From assembly GCA_900074745.1 (NCBI GenBank), contig LT598466.1, positions 310,001 to 374,000 of the forward strand: 64,000 nucleotides of DNA, in the 5' to 3' direction. The first letter of the stretch is position 1, and each line of letters starts with the position of its first letter. Below, piece by piece: positions 55,157 through 64,000 of the stretch. The notes beneath the pieces were generated by a model. The model searched no databases, was not told the DNA's origin, and saw only the letters and a program-made list of their open reading frames with translations. The DNA comes from Lachancea mirantina. Taxonomy: Eukaryota > Ascomycota > Saccharomycetes > Saccharomycetales > Saccharomycetaceae. Position numbers and translations under genes: made by a program.

Positions 55157-58100
55157 TCACTCGTAGTAGTGCCCATTCGCAATATACCGAACCATGTACT
55201 CTTCCACGTGGCCCGTGCCCTCGTATTCGTCTTCGTAGCCGTCGAGATCGCTTTGTACGCTCCCGGTAGCGCCTTTTGCGCCGGCTCCGCCGGCGGTGCC
55301 GGTTTCGCTGAAGTCCTCGTCGTCGACCTCGACCTCCCGCATCGCCAGTTTCGCCGCCTTGACGTCGTCTGCGTCTTCCGCCTGCGCGAGCAGGCTTTCC
55401 AGCTTGCGCGGGTCCTTGTTGGCAAGGTCGTTCTCGAGCAGCAGCGGCTTGTCGGCAGCAGCATCAGCAGCAGCGCTGGTAGTCGCGTTCCCAGCTACTT
55501 CCGCGCCAACCAAATCCTTGACAGACAGTTTGGTGAAATAATCCGTCGTAAAGTCACCCCGCTGGATCACAACGTTGTCCAGATGCCGCTTCTGGTTTGC
55601 CTTTTTCAAAATATTGCTCTCGATGGTATGCTCGCTCACAAAGCGGTAGATGTGCACGTCGCGGGTCTGGCCGATCCGGTGGCACCTGTCCTGGCATTGC
55701 TTGTCCATGGCAGGATTCCAGTCGGAGTCGTAGAAAATGACACTGTCTGCGCCAGTCAGGTTGATACCCAGACCGCCGGACCTACTCGAAAGTATGAACG
55801 CCGTGACGCGCGGGTCGCTGTTGAATCGTTCGGTCAGAATCTGCCGGTCCTCAATCTTGGTCGCACCGTCAAGTCGCATATACAGGTATCCGTGATAGTT
55901 CAAAAACAGCTCCAAGATGTCCAGCACTTTGGTCATCTGGGTGAAGATGAGCGCTCTGTGGCCACCGTCTTTCAGTTGCCGCAGCAATTCTGCCAATTTC
56001 TGAAGCTTACCGCAATCGTATTGTAAGAGCGATTTGTCCGGGAAAGCGATAGCCAGTTTGGTTTGCAACTGGTGGAACGGATTGTCCAATGCGCGTAATT
56101 CATTTTTCACCACGTCTGACGGTACCGCGAAGCTATGCATCTCGTCGTGCACCCCAGCAAAGAAGTCGCGACCGTCAAGTGTCACAACATTCGGAGTCAC
56201 CACTGCAAATTTCTCGATAATGTCTTTGCTTGCAAATACCCTGGTTTGCAAGGGCTTCAAGGCCTCTTCGAAGAACTCCCCGCCTTTTGGAGTTGGCTGC
56301 TGTGCGACATTCAACAGATTTACTAAATTTCTGCCATAAACGGGTTTACGCGCGCATCTTAACTCGTTGAGGTACCACGAGAAATTTAATTTGTCAATAA
56401 CGTTTGCACGGTTCTTCGCAATCGATTTTTGATAATAGTCGTTCAAATTTTGGAAGTTCGTGATCGCTTCAAGAGCTTGCGAGTTTGAATTGTCCCTCTC
56501 TTGTAGTTTGGACAATTCTTCCTTGAAACGAGAAATGCATCTCATTCGCTCAATATCTTGAGAATGGTGCGTTGACATCGTTAAGTCGTTATTCGTAAAG
56601 ATAAAGTTCAGTTCGTCGAGGTTCACCGTCGTGTCGTGATCTTTATAGTGTAGCTTTCTCGATATTTTACAATTCAGATCCAAATAGTCGTTCATGACAC
56701 AGTTTTCAATGGCCAAAGAGGTTAATATGGGTCGTACTTCGAAAAGGTCCGGGTGATTGCAAACTTTCCGCAGTTGCATTAAACAATTGATGATGGACAT
56801 GAAATTTCCGCTCGCAAGAGTGGCCTTTGTTTGTGCTCTAGACATGAAATCGTCATATAGAAACCTTTGTCTTTTCGACAAACGACAGTAGACAATATGC
56901 TCATACTTAGCAGGCATCTGTTTTTCAACATCGGATTTCAATCTTCTCAGTAGGTAGGGACGTAGAACCTGGTGCAACTTTGCCACTGTCTCTTTTGTCT
57001 CTTGGTCTTGTTCAAATCCTTCTCCTGTTTGAATAATCTTATCAACAGGTCTTCCGAACCATTGCTGAAAGGCTTCCAAATCCGCAAACCCTTGAATGCC
57101 TCCTTTTTTATCGACAGCAGTCTGTGGCATCAGGAAATAAAGCAACGACCACAATTCGGCTAGATTGTTCTGAAGCGGTGTTCCTGTTAATAGCAGTCTT
57201 CTATCGGTATTAAAATTGAGCAATGCTTGCCACCTTGTGGATCGGAAATTCTTGATGTTATGCGCCTCATCTAGAATCATATATTGCCATTTCTTTCTCT
57301 TAAAAGAGTGCTGATCATGGACGACAAGCTGATAGGACGTGATGCAAATGTGGAAAGCATCACTTTTATTCCACCCTTTTCTCTTCTCTTTTCTCTGTTG
57401 CGGCGAGCCATAATATGTCAGCACTTTGAACCCCGGGGCGAATCTTTTGAGCTCCATTTCCCAATTCAGCAGCACAGACGTGGGAACAATGATGAGATGT
57501 GGTCCCCAGTTTTGCTTTTCACATGCAAGATACGCTAGAAAAGAGATTGTCTGAATAGTTTTCCCTAAGCCCATTTCATCGGCTAAAATTCCATTGGTCT
57601 TGTTATTGTAAAGAGAAGCCAACCAGTTCAAGCCTTGCTTTTGATACGCTCTGAGAGTTCCTCTCAGTAGAGAAGGTACCGGTACATCTTCGACCGACAG
57701 CGGATCGTCCGCAGGTTTCGTCAATGTCTCATCTGGCTGATCCTTTTCGGACTCAGCTTTGTTAAGGTTCGTTAAACTTTTGTCTGTGCCATTGGGCTGT
57801 GCTGCCCGACTACTGAAGGAGGAATCAGACTCATCCATGGATGTTTCTCCAGTTGACGTGTCCCCCGTGGAATGCAATTGCTCGTCGGGGCTCGTGTAGT
57901 CGTCTTCTTCTGCAGAATCATCTTCATCACTCAAGTCGGTGAGGAGAGTTGCTAAATTGGGCTTAGTGCCCACGGAACCACCTTCCTCTTCAGCCTCTTC
58001 GTTTTCAGTATCCCCTTCTGACGAACTTGACGATAAACCTGATATATCATCGTCTTCGTCTTCATCTAAGATATCAGGGGAAGCATCTTCAGCATCTGAA

Positions 58101-59614
58101 GCTTCTCTCGGTGTGTCCTTTAAATCGTCTTGTCTTTCGGACCCAGCATCCCTGCTGGACCCTCTTTCTGATTCGAGGTCGCTGACTTGCGCTGTATCGT
58201 CATTTGTCTTGCCCATGTTGGCATATTTTGCTTGTAGCTGTTCAACTGAAAGCCTTGCGTCGTCTTCAGCGTCACTCATGCTTTCACTTTCTGACGATGA
58301 GGTCGTGAAAGCGTCGCTTTCGCTCAAATTCGAGCGGTCGCTGTGCAAAGAGTCCTCAAGATCTTCGTCATCGCTATCGTTGGAGAGATGTTTGAATTGA
58401 GCTCCGAGAAGTTGAGTACTCTGTTCCAACACTTTGCTCAGATGTCGTTTGCCCTGGATTTTCTTAAGCTGCTCTTCTTCCTCGGTCTTCAACACCTTAT
58501 AAGCCTTTTCAGCTACCATCCAACGTTTTTTGACGGCCTGAGCCGCCGATCGGGCGAGATTCTTCATTCGTTTATCTTCTTCTCTTTGTTTTCGTTGTTC
58601 TGCGCCTGCAATATGCCTGAAATGCTGTTCAATCATCATGGAAACTTTCCTTGCTCTCGATATGCGAGCCTTTCTGGCTTCCTGAACCAGTCTACTCGAA
58701 ACGATTCCCTGGTTAATGACATGGTCCCAGTGAGTATGCTGATTTTGTTCTTTGTAAAAATACGTGACGGGGTCAGGCCTGTGAGCCTGAACTCCCGCGG
58801 CATCTTTGAGTGTAATGGGTTGAAGTGAATTCGAATCAGGATCATATTGAAGAACCCCATTTTTAATTCCCTTCTTTATTGATTGAAACACACGCTTTTG
58901 GTCGGTGACATAATTGTCAAATTCTTCTAGAGTGACGTGCTCATCAAGGGACTTAAAAGATCCCAGAAACTTGCGAATTGAACCAAACTGAGGTTTCACA
59001 ACATGCAAATGATTTGTAATGGTCTGCTTGGGCGGATTTACCGTCAGCTTAACCACAGCCTTCTTTCGCCTGCGCCTTTTAGGCTCATTCTCATCTTCTT
59101 CCGAAGACGTCGTGAAGTAAAATTCGTCGATACCCTTCTCCCGTGATAATACAGGCTCTTCTTTCAATGCTGTCTTCTCTTTCTTTGGCAACTCCTGCTC
59201 AGCAGTAATAACCTCAACTTTCTGTCTCTTTACTGATTTCACAGGTTCTCGCAGCGCAACAACCGGCTTTCTTTTATACGATTCCTGATTGAGCATGCAT
59301 CGCAGTTCTTCGTATTTTTCGTCCACCCTTGGCTTCACGCGACTAATACAGTCTTCCAGCGCGGACTGCTCATTCCGTACTTGTCGACTCCTAATCCTTC
59401 TTGCCGAACTTGTAGACTCGTTTTTGATCTCGCCAGAAACTGCGCTCATATCCAGCTTGGACCTACTCAAAAACGAGTCGAAGCTCGCTGAGCTGTTTCG
59501 ATAAGACGGATCATATTCTAGCAACGAAGTGAACTCTTTGAGATGGAAAAGTTCATTGACCAGAAGCTCGTACTTGAATTTGATCTCGGCTAGTTCTTCG
59601 TCTCTTTTTGACAT
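55157..59614 (-). CDS. SWR1: Swr1, ATPase of the SWR1 chromatin-remodelling complex
   Basis: 1485 aa from ATG 59614 (S. cerevisiae 1514). Swr1 is the Snf2-family (INO80 class) motor that exchanges H2A for H2A.Z in nucleosomes. Order: an N-terminal region, an HSA domain around 300-385 (WDHVINQGIVSSRLVQEARK onward) that binds actin/Arp4, a long acidic Ser-rich stretch (about 400-630) that binds H2A.Z-H2B, then the split ATPase. Walker A ADEMGLGKTIQT is near 675-686 and DEAHNIKNF near 780. The class-specific insert lies between lobes; the second lobe ends with QDRCHRIGQTRDVHIYRF near 1310. S. cerevisiae SWR1 is YDR334W. The 3' 800 bp are GC-richer than the rest. Confidence 0.97.
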   Translation of the reverse strand: MSKRDEELAEIKFKYELLVNELFHLKEFTSLLEYDPSYRNSSASFDSFLSRSKLDMSAVSGEIKNESTSSARRIRSRQVRNEQSALEDCISRVKPRVDEKYEELRCMLNQESYKRKPVVALREPVKSVKRQKVEVITAEQELPKKEKTALKEEPVLSREKGIDEFYFTTSSEEDENEPKRRRRKKAVVKLTVNPPKQTITNHLHVVKPQFGSIRKFLGSFKSLDEHVTLEEFDNYVTDQKRVFQSIKKGIKNGVLQYDPDSNSLQPITLKDAAGVQAHRPDPVTYFYKEQNQHTHWDHVINQGIVSSRLVQEARKARISRARKVSMMIEQHFRHIAGAEQRKQREEDKRMKNLARSAAQAVKKRWMVAEKAYKVLKTEEEEQLKKIQGKRHLSKVLEQSTQLLGAQFKHLSNDSDDEDLEDSLHSDRSNLSESDAFTTSSSESESMSDAEDDARLSVEQLQAKYANMGKTNDDTAQVSDLESERGSSRDAGSERQDDLKDTPREASDAEDASPDILDEDEDDDISGLSSSSSEGDTENEEAEEEGGSVGTKPNLATLLTDLSDEDDSAEEDDYTSPDEQLHSTGDTSTGETSMDESDSSFSSRAAQPNGTDKSLTNLNKAESEKDQPDETLTKPADDPLSVEDVPVPSLLRGTLRAYQKQGLNWLASLYNNKTNGILADEMGLGKTIQTISFLAYLACEKQNWGPHLIIVPTSVLLNWEMELKRFAPGFKVLTYYGSPQQRKEKRKGWNKSDAFHICITSYQLVVHDQHSFKRKKWQYMILDEAHNIKNFRSTRWQALLNFNTDRRLLLTGTPLQNNLAELWSLLYFLMPQTAVDKKGGIQGFADLEAFQQWFGRPVDKIIQTGEGFEQDQETKETVAKLHQVLRPYLLRRLKSDVEKQMPAKYEHIVYCRLSKRQRFLYDDFMSRAQTKATLASGNFMSIINCLMQLRKVCNHPDLFEVRPILTSLAIENCVMNDYLDLNCKISRKLHYKDHDTTVNLDELNFIFTNNDLTMSTHHSQDIERMRCISRFKEELSKLQERDNSNSQALEAITNFQNLNDYYQKSIAKNRANVIDKLNFSWYLNELRCARKPVYGRNLVNLLNVAQQPTPKGGEFFEEALKPLQTRVFASKDIIEKFAVVTPNVVTLDGRDFFAGVHDEMHSFAVPSDVVKNELRALDNPFHQLQTKLAIAFPDKSLLQYDCGKLQKLAELLRQLKDGGHRALIFTQMTKVLDILELFLNYHGYLYMRLDGATKIEDRQILTERFNSDPRVTAFILSSRSGGLGINLTGADSVIFYDSDWNPAMDKQCQDRCHRIGQTRDVHIYRFVSEHTIESNILKKANQKRHLDNVVIQRGDFTTDYFTKLSVKDLVGAEVAGNATTSAAADAAADKPLLLENDLANKDPRKLESLLAQAEDADDVKAAKLAMREVEVDDEDFSETGTAGGAGAKGATGSVQSDLDGYEDEYEGTGHVEEYMVRYIANGHYYE

Positions 59615-60515
59615 TATCCAATTATGCGAAAAAACACAACCTGTTATAAGTTCTTTACTCAACTTTAGGACATCTAGAAGACCAAAATGGACTGAAAAAA
59701 AGAATCTAACTATTTGTAATCAATTTTAGAACCTTCTCCCGTTATTTTCAGCCAACTACGATTTCTTTAGGTAGTGGTTTTGTGCCAAAACGTCTTGATC
59801 CCTTCGCGTCCCTAGATGATTTTTATCCGGTGGCAAAACCGCGATTTGACAAACATTGTGTGAAAAATTTTCGGGGGGGTCGTAAGTCATGATATCAACA
59901 CTTTTTTTCTTCCCCGCCTTTAATGTGAAGACAGGGAAGACCCGAAGAGCAGATGACTATGGAAAATAAGTAACAATACGACTCCTATGGACTCTCTTCC
60001 TGAAATGCTTTTTGTACTTGTAGTGTAGACATTCGGGAGGGAAAGGGGTACTAAAATGCCTACCGTGGAAACATTTGCAGGTCATATAAAGTCAGCTCGC
60101 CTCGACGATGCTGAAATCGATGTTATCTTCCAACCAATTTCAGTCAAAAAAGAAGCAATACACATCCCCTCGATAAGTGTGTTCGGTGGCTTAATTTACA
60201 TCTTATAATGAAACGAGAATCTCTACTAGGTGTGTTCATGTTTTTCAGTCTCTAAGGAACTTTTAAAAAATTCTTTATGTTGTGTGCATCGTATTATACA
60301 CAATTGGTAATAATTACAGGCCTGCCGAATCTGAGAGACCCCGGAGACCACTTGTTTAAAGCTTGGTTAGGTTCAAAAATTCGAAATACATATTACGAAA
60401 GCTCAGTTCCTCCTTCAGTTTTGAAAGGCGATCCAAGCGGAAGCTATATGTGAAGGAGCATGATATGGGACACACAGAATAGTTTTGTGCAAAGTTTCAG
60501 GATTTCATCCTAACA
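59615..60515. other. SWR1 promoter / tRNA-Asp flank
   Basis: 901 bp without a recognised gene. An exact PACE/Rpn4 motif GGTGGCAAA is at 59829-59837, about 215 bp upstream of SWR1. A 50-codon plus-strand ORF from ATG at 60056 to TAA at 60208 (MPTVETFAGHIKSARLDDAE...) is unrecognised and may be chance; TACTAAA and TTTGCAG around its start resemble splice signals but no donor was found. Confidence 0.4.
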
Positions 60516-60587
60516 TCCGCGATAGTTTAGTGGCTAGAATTCGAGCTTGTCGCGCTCGGGACCGGGGTTCAATTCCCCGTCGCGGAG
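60516..60587 (+). tRNA. tRNA-Asp (anticodon GTC)
   Basis: 72-nt intronless tRNA gene. The acceptor stem TCCGCGA pairs perfectly with TCGCGGA, discriminator G. The anticodon stem CGAGC/GCTCG closes loop TTGTCGC (GTC), and the T arm is GGGGTTCAATTCCCC. The T arm and 3' half equal S. cerevisiae tRNA-Asp, while the D and anticodon stems differ with pairing kept. A T-run terminator follows at about 60597-60603. Confidence 0.97.
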
Positions 60588-61302
60588 TGTATTAAATTTT
60601 TTTATCGAACTAGGAAGCCTATTTGCCCAAGTGAGCGATGCTCTCGTTTTTGAATAAATCCTTCTTTTGAGATTTAAAACTGGACCAACAAGCTTCACGG
60701 GAGTCACCTTGTGACAAATTTGAGCATGAAGCCTATTTGCCCAAGTAAGCGATGCTCTCGTTTTTGAATAAATCCTTCTTTTGAGATTTAAAACTGGACC
60801 AACAAGCTTCACGGGAGTCACCTTGTGACAAATTTGAGCATGAATTGACTAATTAAATCTATTATCACATACAGACTTAGATGACAATTATTATAATGCC
60901 ATTTAGGTTTTAAAAAGCAGATCCCCATGGCGAGTATACGCTTGGCATTTGGAAGGATAAACAAGTAACACAGGGTATGGTTTAAAAAGAACAACGCTTG
61001 ACCTCAAATCACAAACATTTAAGGCACCTCTGAAAAATAATGTAGGAATTCAAGTCTGGGGAAATAGCAAATAGGTAAGAATAACAAAAAAACGATTGAT
61101 ACAGTTTGAGCCATGCGCCCAATAGGCTGTGTGACGCAAGTCTAATGCAGGTAAAACATATTAGCGAGTAAAACAAAACCAAAGTAAACATGAAATGTCA
61201 AAAAGTCGGATCAAATAGAATCACAGAGTCATGAGGAAAAATAAATAACGCATTAATAGATTGACAACTGGAAGGCAAGAAAAGAAAAAGAACAGGGCAG
61301 TT
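60588..61302. other. tRNA-Asp to NAM8 3' flank
   Basis: 715 bp holding the 114-bp tandem duplication (60614-60841). The remainder (60842-61302) is AT-rich, and I see no gene, LTR or tRNA-like relic in it. Confidence 0.55.
60614..60841. repeat. 114-bp direct tandem duplication beside tRNA-Asp
   Basis: Copy 1 is 60614-60727 and copy 2 is 60728-60841. Both start GAAGCCTATTTGCCCAAGT and end AAATTTGAGCAT. I see a single difference (GTGAGCG versus GTAAGCG), so the duplication looks recent. A frame stays open across both copies on the minus strand because 114 is divisible by three, but it also runs through the tRNA and is not a credible gene. Confidence 0.95.
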
Positions 61303-62886
61303 TCATGCAAAGACGAAACCGTTGCTACCTTGTTCGAGCCGATCAATGGAAGCGGCTGTACGGTTGACATAGATGTCATGCCCTTGAATAGTAATTTGTG
61401 GATGAGCGAACAAACCGCCATTTTCCCCTGAGCGCGCCGAGACTGCAAATTCTTGGGGAAAGGTTTCAAACCCCTGAGAAACAGCAGAGGCATATTGCTC
61501 ATTGGAACCAATGCTGTTGCCAGGTCTCATGGGCTGACTTGTAAACTCCATGTTCGCCAAACCAGGTATCAAAGAATTTGCCGACGGCTTTGCCGAGTCG
61601 TTAAACGAACTTGTAGAGGCGTTTTGCGAAAAGAGTCCAAACCCTCCATTAAGTGAGTCCCAGGTAGTAGCATAGCCATAAACAGCGGGCATAGCCAACT
61701 GGCGCTGATATGGCACGTTACTGGCAGCCTGTTGTTGAGACGCAGCCAATTGTTGCTGTTGATCTTGCTGCTGGTGTTGGTGTTGTTGTTGTTGATCCTG
61801 AAATGCCGAGGCAACGGCCTGTTGCATTGCAGCTGCCTGCTTGGCACTTCTACCCCACGAAAGCCTTATGCGTGAATTTCCAATCGGGAATCCTTGCATT
61901 TTAGCAATGGCCGTCTCAGCTGAAATTCTTTCCACATATTGGACAAATCCGCAACCTTTCCCAAGAGGGATCTTGACGTAGACGATGGGACCAAAAGGTT
62001 CAAAATACGTGCGTAGTTCTTCCTCGGTTACCAAAGATGACAAACCGCCGATAAAAACGGTAGTGTTGTTTGGATCCGTGAACTGAGAAAGTTGAGGTTG
62101 CGGCTGGACAGGATAGGCGTATAGACCTCGCATTTGCGCTTGCTGTTGACTAAATTTCTGGTGCTGATGTTGACGCTGCTGTCTCACGGCAAAATCGATA
62201 CCAAAGGCCGAATCAGTTTGTTGCTGTAATGCAGGTTGTTGTTGGTATTTAGGTTTGTTCTTGGACGTCGTACTCACCCTGATGGCTCTACCGTTCAAGA
62301 ATACTCCTTGCATCTCAAGCAACGCCCTTCTTTGCTCCGCTTCTGAGCCGAACTTAACAAACCCATAACCTTTAGAAACACCTGTCATTTGGTCGAATAC
62401 GATCTTAGTATTTAAGGTAGACGCAAACCGCGATATGAAAAGCTCGAAAAGCTGCGCTTCGTTGACGTTCGGCGCCAAATCGCCCACAAAGATAGAATGT
62501 TCATTGCCAGGCGCCGTTGCAAAAGATGCCCAGTTAAGTTTTAGAACTTTGCCTGGGAAGCTAGGTAATGGTAATCCATTTTTCAGCAGCGCATTGGAAG
62601 CATTTAAATGAGATGGAAATTCCACAAAGCAGTAACCTTGGTTCCCTCCTGATCCCATTCCAGGATTCCCCGTACCGCGTATGAGACGCACTTGTACATG
62701 AGGCTCACCTAGAGACGCCCAAATACCTCTTATGACAGATTCGTCCCAAAACGGGTCCAGATCGCCCATATAAAGCTGGCTAGCTTTCGTACCCGGTTGT
62801 TCTGGTTGAACTTGGTTTCGATCTGAATACATGTTGTTACCAGATGAGAACCGGTAACCACCGTTGTTTGAGGGCCCGTACGACAT
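61303..62886 (-). CDS. NAM8: RNA-binding splicing factor Nam8 (Mre2)
   Basis: 527 aa from ATG 62886 (S. cerevisiae 523). Nam8 is the TIA-1-like U1 snRNP protein that binds pre-mRNA just downstream of 5' splice sites. It is needed for splicing of introns with weak donors, above all in meiotic mRNAs. Three RRMs: about 37-119 (SQLYMGDLDPFWDESVI, YCFVEF), 130-205 (SIFVGDLAPNV, KGYGFVKFG) and 276-345 (TVFIGGLSSLVTEEEL, GCGFVQY). Gln-rich linkers follow RRM2 and RRM3, the second with Gln/His runs. S. cerevisiae NAM8 is YHR086W, between RTC3 and IPI1. Confidence 0.96.
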   Translation of the reverse strand: MSYGPSNNGGYRFSSGNNMYSDRNQVQPEQPGTKASQLYMGDLDPFWDESVIRGIWASLGEPHVQVRLIRGTGNPGMGSGGNQGYCFVEFPSHLNASNALLKNGLPLPSFPGKVLKLNWASFATAPGNEHSIFVGDLAPNVNEAQLFELFISRFASTLNTKIVFDQMTGVSKGYGFVKFGSEAEQRRALLEMQGVFLNGRAIRVSTTSKNKPKYQQQPALQQQTDSAFGIDFAVRQQRQHQHQKFSQQQAQMRGLYAYPVQPQPQLSQFTDPNNTTVFIGGLSSLVTEEELRTYFEPFGPIVYVKIPLGKGCGFVQYVERISAETAIAKMQGFPIGNSRIRLSWGRSAKQAAAMQQAVASAFQDQQQQHQHQQQDQQQQLAASQQQAASNVPYQRQLAMPAVYGYATTWDSLNGGFGLFSQNASTSSFNDSAKPSANSLIPGLANMEFTSQPMRPGNSIGSNEQYASAVSQGFETFPQEFAVSARSGENGGLFAHPQITIQGHDIYVNRTAASIDRLEQGSNGFVFA

Positions 62887-63641
62887 TTGTACCAGCAAAT
62901 GTTGAAAAACGAAGAAAAACAGGAACACTCAAATCACGGGCTCTCGCCTACTATCGTTATCCGAATTCTTGATGGGAAATCTTAAAAGAACGCCGTTGAT
63001 ATCGTTAATCTTGGACGAACTTCGTGCCTCCAATTCGTCCACAATACGTCCAATAACTCTCTGTAACAATAAAGTTAAACAAGAGACCTAAGTCGTTGGT
63101 AAGCCTTGACTTCAAGATATGGACACCCTTAAAAATCTCGGTCTAATCAAACCCGGTTGAAGGCTCGTAATTATATGCGAAATCTCCTTGTTGTTGTTTG
63201 TTTTCTCGAATCTCAGGGGTTCCTTCAATTAGCATTTTTTTCTCAAGATCATTTCATCAACATCATCAACATGAAGAGCTGGAAAGCTCCAGTATAGAAA
63301 ACAAGATGAAAACGCAGAATTAGAGCCAAATGTGCAAGTCATGAAGTTCTGAATCTTTCCTAGGCATGTTCTGCGATTTATTCACATATATGACGGAATT
63401 TTGCGGAACTTGGAGCTCCAGGGCACCTTATAGAAAATATAAAAGAATTTCAATCTGAGATACTGACACTCAACTTTGTTCCAACTTGAAGCTACCTATT
63501 TGCAATTGCTAACATTATTGACCAACCTAGTAATCGAATACCTATTTTGAAGTCGCTTTGAAATCATTTCGGAGCTAATTTTAGTCTCAAAATCGTAGCT
63601 TCGCTATTGATGGCCATAACAAAAAACAATAGCGACCGACG
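62887..63641. other. NAM8 promoter / IPI1 3' flank
   Basis: 755 bp. No gene recognised. A 53-codon minus-strand open frame without ATG (62929-63087), a few 30-40-codon ORFs, and ATCATCAAC repeats at 63255-63270 are present; none is convincing. Confidence 0.5.
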
Positions 63642-64000
63642 TCATACTTGTTGCTCACTTTCACTTTCCCTTACTTGGACTTCGTCCATTAATAACTTCA
63701 AGCTGTTAGCACTTTTGCCAGACTCACCGCCGTCGGCAATTAGCGTCGCGACTTGACTCATGATATCGTCATAGAAATAATGCAGTACAACTTTTCGCCT
63801 TGACGAGGCGTCTTGGAAAGAGACGCTGACAAGATCTTGCAAAGAAGACGCAGACTGATTGATATCGTCCAGGTCCTGAATCTCGCGCGCAAAAATTTTT
63901 AGATGCTCATACGGTTGTGGACACTCCGGGATGAGATACTTGTTGTGAGCGGCCGCACTATGCTCGTCCGGTTGCGGATCATCGCGCATAACCAGTTCCA
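63642..64000 (-). CDS. IPI1: Ipi1, Rix1-complex subunit (C-terminal part, cut by window edge)
   Basis: The frame is open from the stop at 63642 to the end of the window, giving about 119 C-terminal residues; the start lies outside. Ipi1 (human TEX10) is part of the Rix1-Ipi1-Ipi3 complex of pre-60S maturation. NKYLIPECPQPYEHLKIFAREI matches S. cerevisiae Ipi1 NPYLIPDYPQPFEHLKLF, and ADGGESGKSANSLKLLMDEV matches its C-terminal KEGGKCGKSANKLKQLLAEI. The tail is about 12 residues longer. S. cerevisiae IPI1 (YHR085W) neighbours NAM8. Confidence 0.93.
   Translation of the reverse strand, partial: ELVMRDDPQPDEHSAAAHNKYLIPECPQPYEHLKIFAREIQDLDDINQSASSLQDLVSVSFQDASSRRKVVLHYFYDDIMSQVATLIADGGESGKSANSLKLLMDEVQVRESESEQQV

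Noticed and set aside
54869-56026. 385-codon plus-strand open frame over the SWR1 3' end
   Set aside because: It overlaps conserved Swr1 helicase motifs on the other strand, in GC-rich DNA where stops are rare, and resembles no protein I know.
57939-58400. Ser-rich plus-strand open frame opposite SWR1
   Set aside because: It is the complement of the acidic Asp/Glu/Ser region of Swr1, a common source of false frames.
60534-60821. 95-codon minus-strand open frame with an internal duplication
   Set aside because: It runs through the tRNA-Asp gene and the tandem duplication; the repeated peptide simply reflects the 114-bp unit.
62929-63087. 53-codon minus-strand frame with a TTACAG acceptor-like start, upstream of NAM8
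   Set aside because: There is no ATG, no convincing donor and no TACTAAC-type branch point; a frame of this length is expected by chance in 755 bp.
63220-63265. Possible minus-strand C/D snoRNA (TGATGATGA and CTGA)
   Set aside because: The boxes are only about 40 nt apart, no terminal stem is visible, and the C-like box is part of a short ATCATCAAC repeat.
1-64000. Transposon, LTR, centromere or mating-locus sequences
   Set aside because: I looked beside both tRNA genes and in all gaps over 300 bp and saw no paired long repeats, transposase or reverse-transcriptase frames, or CDEI-CDEIII arrangement.

Overview
The window is nuclear DNA of a budding yeast of the family Saccharomycetaceae. 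Evidence: compact, mostly intronless genes, short introns with GTATGT donors, CACTAAC branch points and pyrimidine-rich acceptors, two nuclear tRNA genes, and proteins matching Saccharomyces cerevisiae orthologs nearly full length. The gene order points to a lineage that did not undergo the whole-genome duplication. Genes from two S. cerevisiae chromosomal regions are interleaved in single file: YJR133-YJR144 (chr X) with YHR196-YHR201 (chr VIII) in the left 38.5 kb, then YHR085-YHR089 (chr VIII) with YDR334-YDR336 (chr IV) in the right 25 kb. A Lachancea-, Torulaspora-, Zygosaccharomyces- or Kluyveromyces-like genome would fit; I cannot name the species.

Left block (1-38.5 kb), in order: MGM101, PMT4, the YJR142W Nudix hydrolase, PPX1, IPA1, HIR3, HOM6 (with an intron), IML1, RPN10, NBL1 (with an intron, below usual ORF-size cut-offs), MET5, an AIM18/AIM46-type gene, a bifunctional pseudouridine-degrading enzyme absent from S. 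cerevisiae, TTI2, TIM8, MCM22, RIX1, a tRNA-Lys(CTT) gene, SGM1, XPT1 and UTP9. Right block (39-64 kb): GAR1, MRX8, MSN5, RPF1, a PDR5-type ABC multidrug transporter, an unrecognised DH-PH (RhoGEF-like) gene, RTC3, SWR1, a tRNA-Asp(GTC) gene, a 114-bp tandem duplication, NAM8 and the 3' end of IPI1.

Several functional themes recur. RIX1, UTP9, GAR1, RPF1 and IPI1 all act in ribosome biogenesis, and the four whose promoters are visible carry PAC-like elements, three of them with a nearby RRPE-like element. MET5 and HOM6 belong to sulfur and aspartate-family amino-acid synthesis and have CACGTG and Gcn4-like sites. RPN10 has a perfect Rpn4 (PACE) site. The transporter has three perfect TCCGCGGA Pdr1/Pdr3-type palindromes.

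The least ordinary part is about 50.2-56 kb. It is visibly more GC-rich than its surroundings and holds the 5' part of the transporter, the long PDRE-bearing intergenic region, the DH-PH gene, RTC3 and the 3' part of SWR1. The transporter and DH-PH gene lie between RPF1 and RTC3, which are adjacent in S. cerevisiae. I saw no transposon, LTR, centromere, CRISPR array or virus-derived element. Several open frames extend upstream of the first ATG only through GTG, TTG or ATA codons; I have trimmed all of these to the first ATG.
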